64,000 bases of DNA from Anaerotruncus massiliensis (ex Togo et al. 2026) (GTDB lineage: Bacteria > Bacillota > Clostridia > Oscillospirales > Ruminococcaceae): the NCBI RefSeq assembly GCF_900199635.1, contig NZ_LT962687.1, positions 432,863 to 496,862 on the forward strand. Direction: 5' to 3'. Shown one piece after another: positions 52,331-60,406 of this stretch. Numbering within the stretch: position 1 is the first letter of the stretch; the number at the start of each line of letters is the position of its first letter. Under the pieces are notes generated by a model, which had not been told where the DNA came from, made no database searches, and saw nothing but the letters and a program-made list of their open reading frames with translations. Position numbers and translations under genes: made by a program.

Positions 52331-53344
52331 ATGGCAAACATCCTCATCCTCGGGGCGGGCGGCTTCGGGACCGCGCTCGCCGTCCTGTGCGACAAGTGCG
52401 GGCACCGGGTCACCCTCTACTCCCCGTTCCAGCAGGAGATCGAGACCCTCTCCGCAGCACGGGAGCATAAAAAGCTGCTGCCCGGCGTGATCATTCCCGA
52501 ATCGGTCGCGATGACCTGGCAGCTTCCCGCGCATTCGGACGCCGACCTGGTCATTGTCGCGACCCCTTCCTTCGCCGTACGCGGCGTCTGCGCCTCGGTA
52601 AAGGGGATCCTCTCCCCCGAGGCGGTCGTCTCCTGCGTGGCCAAGGGCTTTGAGCAGGAGTCGCTCAAGTCGCTGTCGGTCGTCATCGCGGAGGAACTGC
52701 CGCAGAACAGCGTCGTCATGATCTCCGGCCCCTCCCACGCGGAGGAGGTCGCGCGCGGCGTGCCCACGACGGTCGTGGCCGCCTCCCGCAGCCGCGCCGC
52801 CGCGGAGTTCGTGCAGGACACGCTGATGAACCCCACCCTGCGCATCTATGTCAACGACGATGTCACCGGCGTGGAGCTGGGCGGCGCGCTCAAAAACGTG
52901 ATCGCGCTCGCCTCGGGCGCCTGCGACGGGCTGGGGCTCGGCGACAACGCCAAGGCCGCCCTCATGACCCGCGGGCTCACCGAGATCGCCCGCCTCGGCG
53001 TGGCGATGGGCGCCTCGACCGAGACGTTCGCCGGGCTCTCCGGCATGGGCGACCTGATCGTCACCTGCACCTCGATGCACTCCCGCAACCGCCGCGCCGG
53101 CATCCTGATCGGCAAGGGCCGCACCGCGCGGCAGGCGATCGACGAGGTCGGCATGACCGTCGAGGGCTATACCGCCACCAAATGCGCCTACGAGCTCTCC
53201 CGCAAGCGGGGCGTCGAGATGCCGATCATCGAGCAGGTTTACGCGGTGCTCTATGAGGGCCGCAGCCCCGACGAGGCGATCCGCAACCTCATGGACCGCC
53301 CCAAACGCCACGAGTCGGAGGTCATCTGGCTGCTCAGCCGCTGA
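52331..53344 (+). CDS. gpsA: Glycerol-3-phosphate dehydrogenase (NAD(P)+)
   Basis: GpsA reduces dihydroxyacetone phosphate to glycerol 3-phosphate for lipid synthesis. The 337-residue protein has the Rossmann motif GAGGFGTALA, the catalytic lysine in GGALKNVIALASG, and SGMGDLIVTCTS in the C-terminal domain. AAGGAGG precedes the ATG. Copy F of the mosaic element begins directly after the stop. Confidence 0.97.
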   Translation: MANILILGAGGFGTALAVLCDKCGHRVTLYSPFQQEIETLSAAREHKKLLPGVIIPESVAMTWQLPAHSDADLVIVATPSFAVRGVCASVKGILSPEAVVSCVAKGFEQESLKSLSVVIAEELPQNSVVMISGPSHAEEVARGVPTTVVAASRSRAAAEFVQDTLMNPTLRIYVNDDVTGVELGGALKNVIALASGACDGLGLGDNAKAALMTRGLTEIARLGVAMGASTETFAGLSGMGDLIVTCTSMHSRNRRAGILIGKGRTARQAIDEVGMTVEGYTATKCAYELSRKRGVEMPIIEQVYAVLYEGRSPDEAIRNLMDRPKRHESEVIWLLSR

Positions 53345-54021
53345 GAGGTTTCTTTGATTTGCCGCGTTGCGCCCGGTGGGGCTTTTTTCGCGCCCCTCCG
53401 GGGCGCTTTAAGGGAGCCGCCTGCGGCGGCATAGATCGCCGGGACCCGCCCCGGCGGGCGGCCCCATTTCTTATGCGAACAAGAAATGGGGGAAAGAAGC
53501 CGCAGGGGGCTGCGCCCCCTTGACCCCCAAGCCGCGACGGCCTGCGGCCTTAAAGGTCGCGGCCCCGTATGACGGATCGAAGTACAAGCGTACAGCAGCC
53601 CATCAGCCGCCGCGCCGCGGGCGCAACGCCTCTTCCCGAGAGCCTCAGGAGCCGTGCCGGAGATGCGCACGGGGAGACACGGCCGTTGGGAGCGCCCGCA
53701 ACCCGAATTGAGCCCTCAGCTAGTGTACCTGCGGGGAGTGACGGTAACCGGTGGGTACTGGCAAGGTGCTCCAGGGGATTCCTAAGGGGGCGGTGGAGCC
53801 CCCTTAGGCGGACTTTTGGTTCCTTTTCGTCCGTCCGAAAAGGAACCCGGGGTGCGCGTCGGAACGCGCTAGTAATTCTTGCCGCTTTTTAAGCGGCAAT
53901 TCCCGTAAAAGCTCCGCCGCTCCCCGAGCGGCAAACCTAAGAAGCGCCGCCGGGCGCAGCGCGGCAAGCTCCACCGCTCAGCGAGCGGCAAGCTGCGCCG
54001 CTCGCTGAGCGGCAGAAACAA
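53345..54021 (-). repeat. Mosaic intergenic hairpin element, copy F (inverted)
   Basis: About 680 bp in the opposite orientation to copies A-E, between the converging gpsA and rpmB genes. On the plus strand one reads the right hairpin (53462-53491, 11-bp stem CCCCATTTCTT with a longer loop), then the core, then the left hairpin (53818-53847, same 12-bp stem as copy A). The branched junction module (GCGGAAAAC..GTTTTCCGC) is missing, so the flanking core parts are joined. Small hairpins (GAGCGGC types) follow to 54014. Confidence 0.85.
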
Positions 54022-54054
54022 AAAAGCCCCCGCATAGCGGAGGCTTTTGCTTTT
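54022..54054 (-). terminator. Terminator hairpin after rpmB
   Basis: AAAAGCCcCCGC pairs with the mirrored CGGAGGCTTTTG part; T runs lie on the minus strand. It is 15 nt past the rpmB stop. Confidence 0.7.
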
Positions 54055-54068
54055 GCGTGGTCGAAGGA

Positions 54069-54257
54069 TTACAGCGCGCGCTGAATCTTATCGGAACGCA
54101 GGCAGCGGGTGCAGGCATAGATGTGGCGGGGAGTTCCGTCGACGATCGCCTTGACACGCTGGACATTGGGTTTCCAAGCGCGGTTGGAACGCCTGTGCGA
54201 ATGAGAAACCTTGATTCCGAAAGTAACACCTTTACCGCAGATATCGCATTTTGCCAT
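54069..54257 (-). CDS. rpmB: 50S ribosomal protein L28
   Basis: L28 is a small protein of the large subunit. The 62-residue protein has the zinc-type cysteines (CDICGKG and CTRCLRS) and the conserved SHSHRRSNRAWKPNVQ. The ATG at 54257 has GGAGG 8 nt upstream. It is monocistronic with its own promoter. Confidence 0.97.
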   Translation of the reverse strand: MAKCDICGKGVTFGIKVSHSHRRSNRAWKPNVQRVKAIVDGTPRHIYACTRCLRSDKIQRAL

Positions 54258-54317
54258 GTTCTGCACCTCCTCTATCATAAGAAAGATTTTACACCTGTAT
54301 TGTAGGTCAACGTTAGT

Positions 54318-54346
54318 ATTCTACCAGATTCGGCCTTTAAATGCAA
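54318..54346 (-). promoter_or_regulatory. Promoter of rpmB
   Basis: On the minus strand TTGCAT (54346-54341) and TAGAAT (54323-54318) are spaced 17 bp. Confidence 0.75.
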
Positions 54347-54406
54347 GTGGTTTTTCGCAAAATTTTCGGGGAAAAGGCATGAAAAGGGAATTGCCGGTAA
54401 ATCCGC

Positions 54407-54435
54407 TTGTATTTCCACCCTGGAACAGGTATAAT
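54407..54435 (+). promoter_or_regulatory. Promoter of the site-2 protease-scpAB cluster
   Basis: TTGTAT (54407-54412) and a perfect TATAAT (54430-54435) are spaced 17 bp. Confidence 0.8.
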
Positions 54436-54494
54436 AAACGAGCGGACGCGGCGTTTGACGCAAAGCGCCGCCACATTTTCGACGGGAGAACGCC

Positions 54495-55160
54495 ATGCTG
54501 AACTGGGACATGCAAAGCTTTATCGTCACGCTGATCGTGCTGATGACCTCGATGCCGGTGCATGAGTGCGCCCACGCGTGGGCGGCCTATAAGCTGGGGG
54601 ACGACACCGCGAGCTTACAGGGACGGCTGAACCTCAACCCGCTCGCGCATCTCGACCCGATCGGTTCGGTCATGCTGCTGCTCACCCAGCGGTACGGCTG
54701 GGCAAAGCCCACCCCCGTCAACCCCCGCAATTTCACCCGTAAAATCACGATGCGGGGCGGCATGGCCGTCACCGCCCTGGCGGGTCCGGTGTCCAACCTG
54801 CTGCTGGGGCTCGCGCTGCTGCTCGTCAATAAATTGGCGGTGCTCGCGCTCGGTTACGCGGGCCAGACGGACGCCGCCGTGATCGTCAGCTATATCCTGC
54901 TCATGATGGTCACGATCAACGTGTCGCTGGCGATCTTCAACCTTCTGCCCGTCCCGCCGCTCGACGGCTACCGCATCCTGGCCTATTTTATCCCGGCCAA
55001 GTGGGAAGCGCGGATCGCACGGTACCAGCAGGTCATCTACATCGTCGTGCTGGTGGCGGTCTTCATGGGCGTGCTGAGCGTCCCGATGGGCTGGCTGACC
55101 CGCTGGATTCTCCGGTTCTTCGCCCTGATCACCCGGACACCCGAACTGCTTTACGTATGA
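54495..55160 (+). CDS. Site-2 protease family (M50) membrane protein
   Basis: This 221-residue intramembrane metalloprotease-like protein has five or six transmembrane segments, the zinc motif HECAH (HExxH) in the first helix region, NPLAHLDPIG, and the second-half motif NLLPVPPLDGYRIL that supplies the third ligand. It resembles the YwhC/RseP-like group; its substrate is unknown. Its stop overlaps the scpA start (ATGA), so the two are cotranslated, an arrangement common in Clostridia. Confidence 0.9.
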   Translation: MLNWDMQSFIVTLIVLMTSMPVHECAHAWAAYKLGDDTASLQGRLNLNPLAHLDPIGSVMLLLTQRYGWAKPTPVNPRNFTRKITMRGGMAVTALAGPVSNLLLGLALLLVNKLAVLALGYAGQTDAAVIVSYILLMMVTINVSLAIFNLLPVPPLDGYRILAYFIPAKWEARIARYQQVIYIVVLVAVFMGVLSVPMGWLTRWILRFFALITRTPELLYV

Positions 55161-55900
55161 CGATGGAAAAACTGCTGTTTAAAACGGAGGAGTTTGAAGG
55201 CCCGCTCGACCTTTTGCTCTTCCTCATCCAAAAGCACAAGCTGGACATCTGCGACATCGAGATTTCCGCCCTGCTCGAGCAGTATCTGGCCCATATCCGC
55301 TCGCTGGAGGAACAGGACCTCGAGGTCGCCAGCGAGTTCCTCGAGATGGCCTCCCGGCTCGTCTACATCAAGACGGTCATGCTGCTGCCGCGGCACGAGG
55401 AGGAGGGGCTCCAGCTCAAAACCGAGCTCCAGGGAGAGCTGCTCGAATACCAGGTGTGCAGGCAGGTGGCGGCCCAGCTTGGGGCGCGCAACAGGATGCA
55501 TCTGCAATTTGTGCGCGCGCCGGTGAAGATCGAGGCGGACAACACCTACCGCCTCACCCATCGGGCGGACGAGCTCTACGCCGCCTACCAGGACGCGGCC
55601 GGACGCGGCCGCCGGAGGCTGCCGCCCCCGGCGCAGGCGTTTTCGGGCATCGTGTCCCGGCGGGTGGTGTCGGTCGGAAGCCGCATCATCCACATTTTGA
55701 AATCCCTCTACCGCAGCGGACGCGCCTCCTACGAGAGCCTTTTCACGTCGAGCGGCGACCGCAGCGAGCTGGTCGCGACCTTTCTCGCGGTGCTCGAGCT
55801 GGTGAAGGCGCGCAGGATCACGGTGGAGGGGGACGAGGTGCGCTTCGACCGGTCGAAGCAGGAGCGCCGCGCGCCGGAGGGGGAACCTCCGGCGGTCTAG
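55157..55900 (+). CDS. scpA: Segregation and condensation protein A
   Basis: ScpA is the kleisin that bridges the SMC heads in the chromosome condensin complex. The 247-residue protein has the N-terminal EEFEGPLDLLLFLIQKHKLDICDI and a C-terminal winged-helix region (RSELVATFLAVLELVKARRI). The ATG at 55157 overlaps the upstream stop; a second ATG two codons later is possible. It pairs with scpB downstream. Confidence 0.95.
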   Translation: MTMEKLLFKTEEFEGPLDLLLFLIQKHKLDICDIEISALLEQYLAHIRSLEEQDLEVASEFLEMASRLVYIKTVMLLPRHEEEGLQLKTELQGELLEYQVCRQVAAQLGARNRMHLQFVRAPVKIEADNTYRLTHRADELYAAYQDAAGRGRRRLPPPAQAFSGIVSRRVVSVGSRIIHILKSLYRSGRASYESLFTSSGDRSELVATFLAVLELVKARRITVEGDEVRFDRSKQERRAPEGEPPAV

Positions 55901-55939
55901 ACTAACGCTGCCGCGGACGCGGCGGAACGGAGCCGTCAC

Positions 55940-56533
55940 ATGATCGACCTCATTCAAAAACAGATTCTTGCCATCCTCTTCGCGGGGGGCGACGCGGTGG
56001 AGCTCTCCCGCGTCGCGCAGGCGGTCGGCGCCGACGAGGAGACGGTCGAACGCCTGCTGCCCGGCCTGCGCGGGGAGCTCGACGACGCGGGGATGCCCTT
56101 CGAGCTGCTGCGGCTGGGGGACAGGCTTCAGCTTGCGACGCGGGCGGAATTCGCCCCCGTCATCCGGGAGGCGCTCGAGCTGCGGCGCAACATCCCGCTT
56201 ACGCAGGCGGCGCTGGAGGTGCTGGCGGTCATCGCCTACAACCAGCCGGTCACCCGCGCGTTCATCGAACAGGTGCGCGGCGTCGAAAGCTCGGGGGTGG
56301 TCAACTCGCTGATCGACAAGGCGCTTGTCGAGGAGGCGGGGCGGCTGGAGCTGCCCGGCCGGCCGATCGCCTACCGCACGACGGCCAATTTCCTGCGCTG
56401 CTTCGGGCTGTCGAGCCTCGACGAGCTGCCCACCGTCCCCTCGGGGGAGGAGGAGGCGCTCCCGGTGCCCGACGACGTGCTCGAGGGGCAGGTCGCCTTC
56501 GGGGAGCTCGAGCTCGCCGGCGACGACGCATAA
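55940..56533 (+). CDS. scpB: Segregation and condensation protein B
   Basis: ScpB binds ScpA within the SMC complex as a dimer of winged-helix domains. The 197-residue protein shows the family patterns LEVLAVIAYNQPVTRAFIEQVRGV and GRPIAYRTTANFLRCFGL. The acidic C-terminal tail is as usual. It lies 39 nt after scpA. Confidence 0.95.
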   Translation: MIDLIQKQILAILFAGGDAVELSRVAQAVGADEETVERLLPGLRGELDDAGMPFELLRLGDRLQLATRAEFAPVIREALELRRNIPLTQAALEVLAVIAYNQPVTRAFIEQVRGVESSGVVNSLIDKALVEEAGRLELPGRPIAYRTTANFLRCFGLSSLDELPTVPSGEEEALPVPDDVLEGQVAFGELELAGDDA

Positions 56534-56554
56534 CAAGAAAGGGAGGCGGAGGAT

Positions 56555-57205
56555 ATGGCGGCGGTCGTGGGGCTTTCCATCGCGGGCGTGCTCGCGGCGG
56601 TCCTGCTGCTGCTCTGCATCCCCGTTTCATTCACGGCGGCCTACCGCACGGGGGAGCCGCCCGAAGCGTACCTGCGCTGGCTCTTTTTCACCATCGACCT
56701 GACGAAGGAACCCAAGGAGCGCGGCGCCAAACGGAAAAAGCCCCCCAAGCCGCGGGAGGAAAAGCCCAAGGCCGCCAAAAAGCCGCTGGAATTTTCCGAG
56801 CTGCTCGGGGTGGTCGTCGATCTGCTCTCCTCCCTCCGGGGCGGGGCGGGGATGCTCGTCCGGAATTTCGTCTTCTACCGGATCCACCTCTATATGGTGG
56901 TGGCGGGGGAGGACGCCGCGGATACGGCGATGGCCTACGGCCGGGTCAACGCGGTGGTCTACACCGCCTATGCGCTCGCGCTCGGCTTCCTGCGCATTGA
57001 AAAGCCGGATATCCAGATCCGCCCGGATTTCACGGCGGAGGAGGGGAAGGTCGACTTCGCCTCGCGCGCGCGGCTGACGCCGCTCGTGGCGCTCGGCGCG
57101 GCCATCCGCATAGGGTGCGCGTTTTTGGTCAAAACCATGAGGAGAAAACATGCGCAGGAGCCCCCGGCCCCGGAGAAGGGCGCGCAGGGGAAAACCGGAG
57201 ACTAA
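56555..57205 (+). CDS. DUF2953 domain protein
   Basis: This 216-residue protein has one N-terminal transmembrane helix (residues 5-28), a lysine/proline-rich cytoplasmic-type linker (KERGAKRKKPPKPREEKPK) and the DUF2953 region. A second weak hydrophobic stretch lies near 175-190. DUF2953 genes usually sit beside gerW (ytfJ), as here, and are tied to sporulation, but their function is unknown. Confidence 0.87.
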   Translation: MAAVVGLSIAGVLAAVLLLLCIPVSFTAAYRTGEPPEAYLRWLFFTIDLTKEPKERGAKRKKPPKPREEKPKAAKKPLEFSELLGVVVDLLSSLRGGAGMLVRNFVFYRIHLYMVVAGEDAADTAMAYGRVNAVVYTAYALALGFLRIEKPDIQIRPDFTAEEGKVDFASRARLTPLVALGAAIRIGCAFLVKTMRRKHAQEPPAPEKGAQGKTGD

Positions 57206-57230
57206 CAGATCACAGGGAGGTCTTTTCGCT

Positions 57231-57674
57231 ATGGGAAACAACAGCCATCCGATCAACGGGCTGATGGACAGCTCGCTGCAAAACCTGCGTTCGCTCGTCG
57301 ACGCGGACACGATCATCGGCGAGGCGATCACCGCCCCCGACGGCACCATCATCATCCCGGTGTCCAAGGTCAGCTTCGGCTTCGTGTCGGGCGGCTCGGA
57401 CATCCCCTCGTCCAAGCAGCCGGAGCTCTTCGGCGGCGGCGCGGGCGGCGGCGTCTCGGTACAGCCGCTGGCCTTCCTCGTCATCAAGGACGGCAGGGTC
57501 GACCTCCTGCAAATGAACGACAACAAGACGACCGCCGACCGGGTGGTGTCGATGGCACCAGAGGTGATCGACAAGCTGGGCGCGCTCTTCCAGAAGAAGG
57601 AGAAGCCCGCCAGGGAAGCGAAAACCGCCGGGGACGACCCGCAGGCCGGGACGGAAATCCACATCGACCTGTAA
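57231..57674 (+). CDS. gerW: GerW/YtfJ family sporulation protein
   Basis: This 147-residue protein of the GerW (YtfJ) family is made in the forespore and linked to spore germination in Bacillus. Motifs include HPINGLMDSSLQNLRSLVDA at the N-terminus and VIPVSKVSFGFVSGG followed by a Gly-rich loop. GGGAGG lies before the ATG. It sits between the DUF2953 and dacB-like genes, a sporulation cluster that marks the organism as a likely spore former. Confidence 0.93.
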   Translation: MGNNSHPINGLMDSSLQNLRSLVDADTIIGEAITAPDGTIIIPVSKVSFGFVSGGSDIPSSKQPELFGGGAGGGVSVQPLAFLVIKDGRVDLLQMNDNKTTADRVVSMAPEVIDKLGALFQKKEKPAREAKTAGDDPQAGTEIHIDL

Positions 57675-57730
57675 TGCGCCCGGAAAATCCCGCATAAAAT
57701 GACCTGTATCGAATGATAACGAGGGTGCGG

Positions 57731-58915
57731 GTGAGGAAGATGCTGAAAAAGGGGATCGCGCTGCTGATCGCGTTTTTGCTTCTGCTGTGCGGGGTGCGGA
57801 TGACCGAGGCGGCGGCCTTGGAGGAGCGGCCCGCGGCGGCGCGGTCGATCCCCGACACGCTGGGGGTCGAGACCAAGGCGAAGGCCGCGCTCGTGATGGA
57901 CGCGGCGAGCGGCCGGGTGCTCTTCGCGAAGAACGCGAACACGCGCCTGCCGATGGCCTCGACCACCAAGATCCTGTCGGCGCTGCTCGCGCTCGAGCAG
58001 GACGGGATCGACGAGTGGTTCACCGTCGACACCGCCGCCATCCATGTGGAGGGGTCGTCGATGGGGCTGCGCGAGGGGGACCAGGCGACGCTGCGCGCGC
58101 TCGCCTACGGGATGCTGCTGCCGTCGGGCAACGACGCGGCGGGAGCCGCCGCCGTGCGCATCGCGGGCAGCAAGGAGCGGTTCGCGGCGATGATGAACGA
58201 GCGCGCCGCCGAAATCGGCATGGAGGACAGCCATTTCGTCACCCCGTCGGGGCTCGACGACCCGGAGCACTACTCCTCCGCCTACGACATGGCGCTGCTT
58301 GCGCGGGAGGCGCTGGAGAACCCCCTCTTCGCGGAGATCTGCGCGAAGCCGAGCGCGAAGATCCAGTATGGGAATCCCCCCTACGACCGGTGGCTGCAAA
58401 ACCACAACCGGCTGCTCAAAAGCTACCCGGGCACGGTCGGCGTCAAGACCGGCTTCACCGATTCGGCGGGGCGCTGCCTCGTCTCCTGCGCCGATCGGGA
58501 GGGGGTGCGGCTGATCGTTGTGACGCTCTCCTGCCCCGACGACTGGAACGAGCATAAAAAGCTCTACGACCGCTATTTCGGCCTGCTGCGGCCGGAGGAG
58601 GTCGGCGGGCTCGTGCCGGAGGTGGAGATCCCCGTGACGGGCGGGGAGCGGGACGCGGTCGCGGCGGTTTTCGACGAGCCCGGCCCCGTCGCGCTGATGG
58701 ACGGCGAGCGGGTCGATGTCGCGGTGACCGCCGCGCCCTTCCTCTACGCGCCGGTGAGGCGCGGGCAGGTGGTCGGGAGCGTGAAATTTTCCTGCGACGG
58801 CCAGCCGCTGGCCGAGGCGGCGCTGACCGCCGCGCGGGACGTGGACGCAGAGGAAACGAAGCCCTCCCTCTGGAGCCGGCTGTTCGGCTGGCTCGGACGG
58901 GGCGGGGACGACTGA
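57731..58915 (+). CDS. dacB: D-alanyl-D-alanine carboxypeptidase, DacB-like
   Basis: This 394-residue exported S11 peptidase has SMASTTK-type box STTK, SGN (PSGNDAA) and KTGFTDSAG, plus a C-terminal beta domain and a basic amphipathic tail. The GTG at 57731 is preferred (GAGGG 5 nt upstream; signal peptide MRKMLKKGIALLIAF). In Bacillus, dacB shapes the spore cortex and is linked to scpAB and rluB, as here. This is the third S11 enzyme in the window. Confidence 0.9.
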   Translation: MRKMLKKGIALLIAFLLLLCGVRMTEAAALEERPAAARSIPDTLGVETKAKAALVMDAASGRVLFAKNANTRLPMASTTKILSALLALEQDGIDEWFTVDTAAIHVEGSSMGLREGDQATLRALAYGMLLPSGNDAAGAAAVRIAGSKERFAAMMNERAAEIGMEDSHFVTPSGLDDPEHYSSAYDMALLAREALENPLFAEICAKPSAKIQYGNPPYDRWLQNHNRLLKSYPGTVGVKTGFTDSAGRCLVSCADREGVRLIVVTLSCPDDWNEHKKLYDRYFGLLRPEEVGGLVPEVEIPVTGGERDAVAAVFDEPGPVALMDGERVDVAVTAAPFLYAPVRRGQVVGSVKFSCDGQPLAEAALTAARDVDAEETKPSLWSRLFGWLGRGGDD

Positions 58916-58940
58916 AACGGATAGAAAGACAGGTTAGGAT

Positions 58941-59681
58941 ATGGCAAAGGTAACGGGAATCCGCATCCAGAAGGTGCTGTCGGACAACGGCATCCTCTCC
59001 CGCCGCAAGGCGGAGGAGGCGATCAGGCAGGGGCGCGTCACGGTAAACGGGCGCCCGGCGGTGCCGGGCAACCCGGTGAACCCGGCGCGCGACGTGATCG
59101 CGATCGACGGGGTCAAGGTGGCGCTCCAGAGGAAGAAGCACAACGTCTACATCATGCTGCATAAGCCGCGCGGCTTCGTGACGACGACGGCGGACGAGAT
59201 GGGCCGCCGGTGCGTGACCGACCTCGTGGAGGACGCGCCCGCCAGGGTGTATCCCGTCGGGCGGCTCGACCGGAACAGCGAGGGCCTGCTTTTGATGACC
59301 AACGACGGCGCCTTCGCCAACATGGTCATGCACCCCTCCAACCACATCACCAAGACCTACCGCGTGACGGTGCGCCCCGGCATCACCGACGAGCAGGCCG
59401 CGCGGATGGGCGCGGGGGTGCTGCTCGACGGGAAGAGGACCCTGCCGGCCACCGTGCTCGTGCTCGACAAGGCGGAGGGCCGCGCGGTCTTGCAGATCAC
59501 CATCCAGGAGGGCCGCAACCGGCAGGTGCGCCGCATGTGCGAGGCGGTGGGGCTCGAGGTGGCGCGCCTCAAGCGGACAAGCGTCGGGCCGCTGAAATTG
59601 GGGATGCTCCAGCCCGGCCAGTGGCGGGAGCTCAAGCCCAGCGAGCTGATTGCCCTGCGCAACGCCGTCTCAAAGAAATGA
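58941..59681 (+). CDS. rluB: 23S rRNA pseudouridine synthase, RluB family
   Basis: This 246-residue pseudouridine synthase has an N-terminal S4 RNA-binding domain (IRIQKVLSDNGILSRRKAEEAI) and the catalytic domain with Asp in VGRLDRNSEGLLLMTNDG. RluB modifies 23S rRNA position 2605. It follows dacB by 25 nt, as in many spore formers. Confidence 0.95.
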   Translation: MAKVTGIRIQKVLSDNGILSRRKAEEAIRQGRVTVNGRPAVPGNPVNPARDVIAIDGVKVALQRKKHNVYIMLHKPRGFVTTTADEMGRRCVTDLVEDAPARVYPVGRLDRNSEGLLLMTNDGAFANMVMHPSNHITKTYRVTVRPGITDEQAARMGAGVLLDGKRTLPATVLVLDKAEGRAVLQITIQEGRNRQVRRMCEAVGLEVARLKRTSVGPLKLGMLQPGQWRELKPSELIALRNAVSKK

Positions 59682-59731
59682 TGGAAAACCCTTCTGTATA
59701 ATTTGCGGAATTTATTACAAGGAGTAACGGG

Positions 59732-60115
59732 ATGTTTCTGATCAAACGCGTGACAGACCCGCGCCTCGCCGCGCGCATCTGCGACAGCTTCGGCGCGCCG
59801 GAGAACGGTTCCTTCGCCTACGCCGCCACCAAGGGGGACGAGGTGCTCGGCACGGCGGTGTTCTTCACCGCGCCGGGCGGCTGCGTGACCCTCGCCGGCG
59901 CGGACACCGGCCGGCGGCTCGACGTGGGGCTCGTCGACGGGATGGCGCGCGCCGCCTTTACGGCGCAGATGCGTGCGGGGGCCCTTTCGGCGAAGCTCGG
60001 GGAGGGGCTTTCGGAGGAGCTGCGCCTCGCGCTCACCAAGCTCGGCTATGAGGCGCGGGAGCCTTTCCCGCTCGAGGCGTTCTTCGCGAAGAAGAGCTGC
60101 GGCTGCGGGCGGTGA
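59732..60115 (+). CDS. Hypothetical protein, possible GNAT-like fold
   Basis: This 127-residue soluble protein has beta-strands (GSFAYAATKGDEVLGTAVFFT) and a helix ending in ALTKLGYEAREP, an arrangement like a minimal N-acetyltransferase without the usual acetyl-CoA loop. It ends CGCGR. I cannot assign a function. GGAGTAACGGG lies before the ATG. It follows rluB by 50 nt and ends in a strong terminator. Confidence 0.6.
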   Translation: MFLIKRVTDPRLAARICDSFGAPENGSFAYAATKGDEVLGTAVFFTAPGGCVTLAGADTGRRLDVGLVDGMARAAFTAQMRAGALSAKLGEGLSEELRLALTKLGYEAREPFPLEAFFAKKSCGCGR

Positions 60116-60147
60116 GTTCCACGGGCGCCATCGATACGCAAATACCA

Positions 60148-60178
60148 AAACGCCGCGGGAGACCGCGGCGTTTTTTCT
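60148..60178 (+). terminator. Intrinsic terminator after the 59732 gene
   Basis: A perfect 11-bp stem (AAACGCCGCGG / CCGCGGCGTTT, GAGA loop) is followed by TTTC. Confidence 0.92.
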
Positions 60179-60233
60179 GTCGGAAACGTGGAAAAGAACC
60201 GTTAATCTTTTATCAAAAACCGCAAAAAACAGC

Positions 60234-60262
60234 TTGTTATTTGGGATGGAAAAGTGTATACT
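60234..60262 (+). promoter_or_regulatory. Promoter of the transcarboxylase-like operon
   Basis: TTGTTA (60234-60239) and TATACT (60257-60262) are spaced 17 bp. The leader of about 135 nt contains a hairpin GCCCGTC / GACGGGC (60362-60380) but no recognised riboswitch. Confidence 0.75.
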
Positions 60263-60406
60263 TTATTGTGGTTACATTTTGACATTTTCTTTTTTTCATC
60301 TGTGGAAAGTCAACAAATGCGACCGAATCCCGTATTTTGATCCCCGCCGGAATGGCGGCCGCCCGTCGGGACGACGGGCGTCAGTTTAAGATAGGAGGAA
60401 AAAAAC

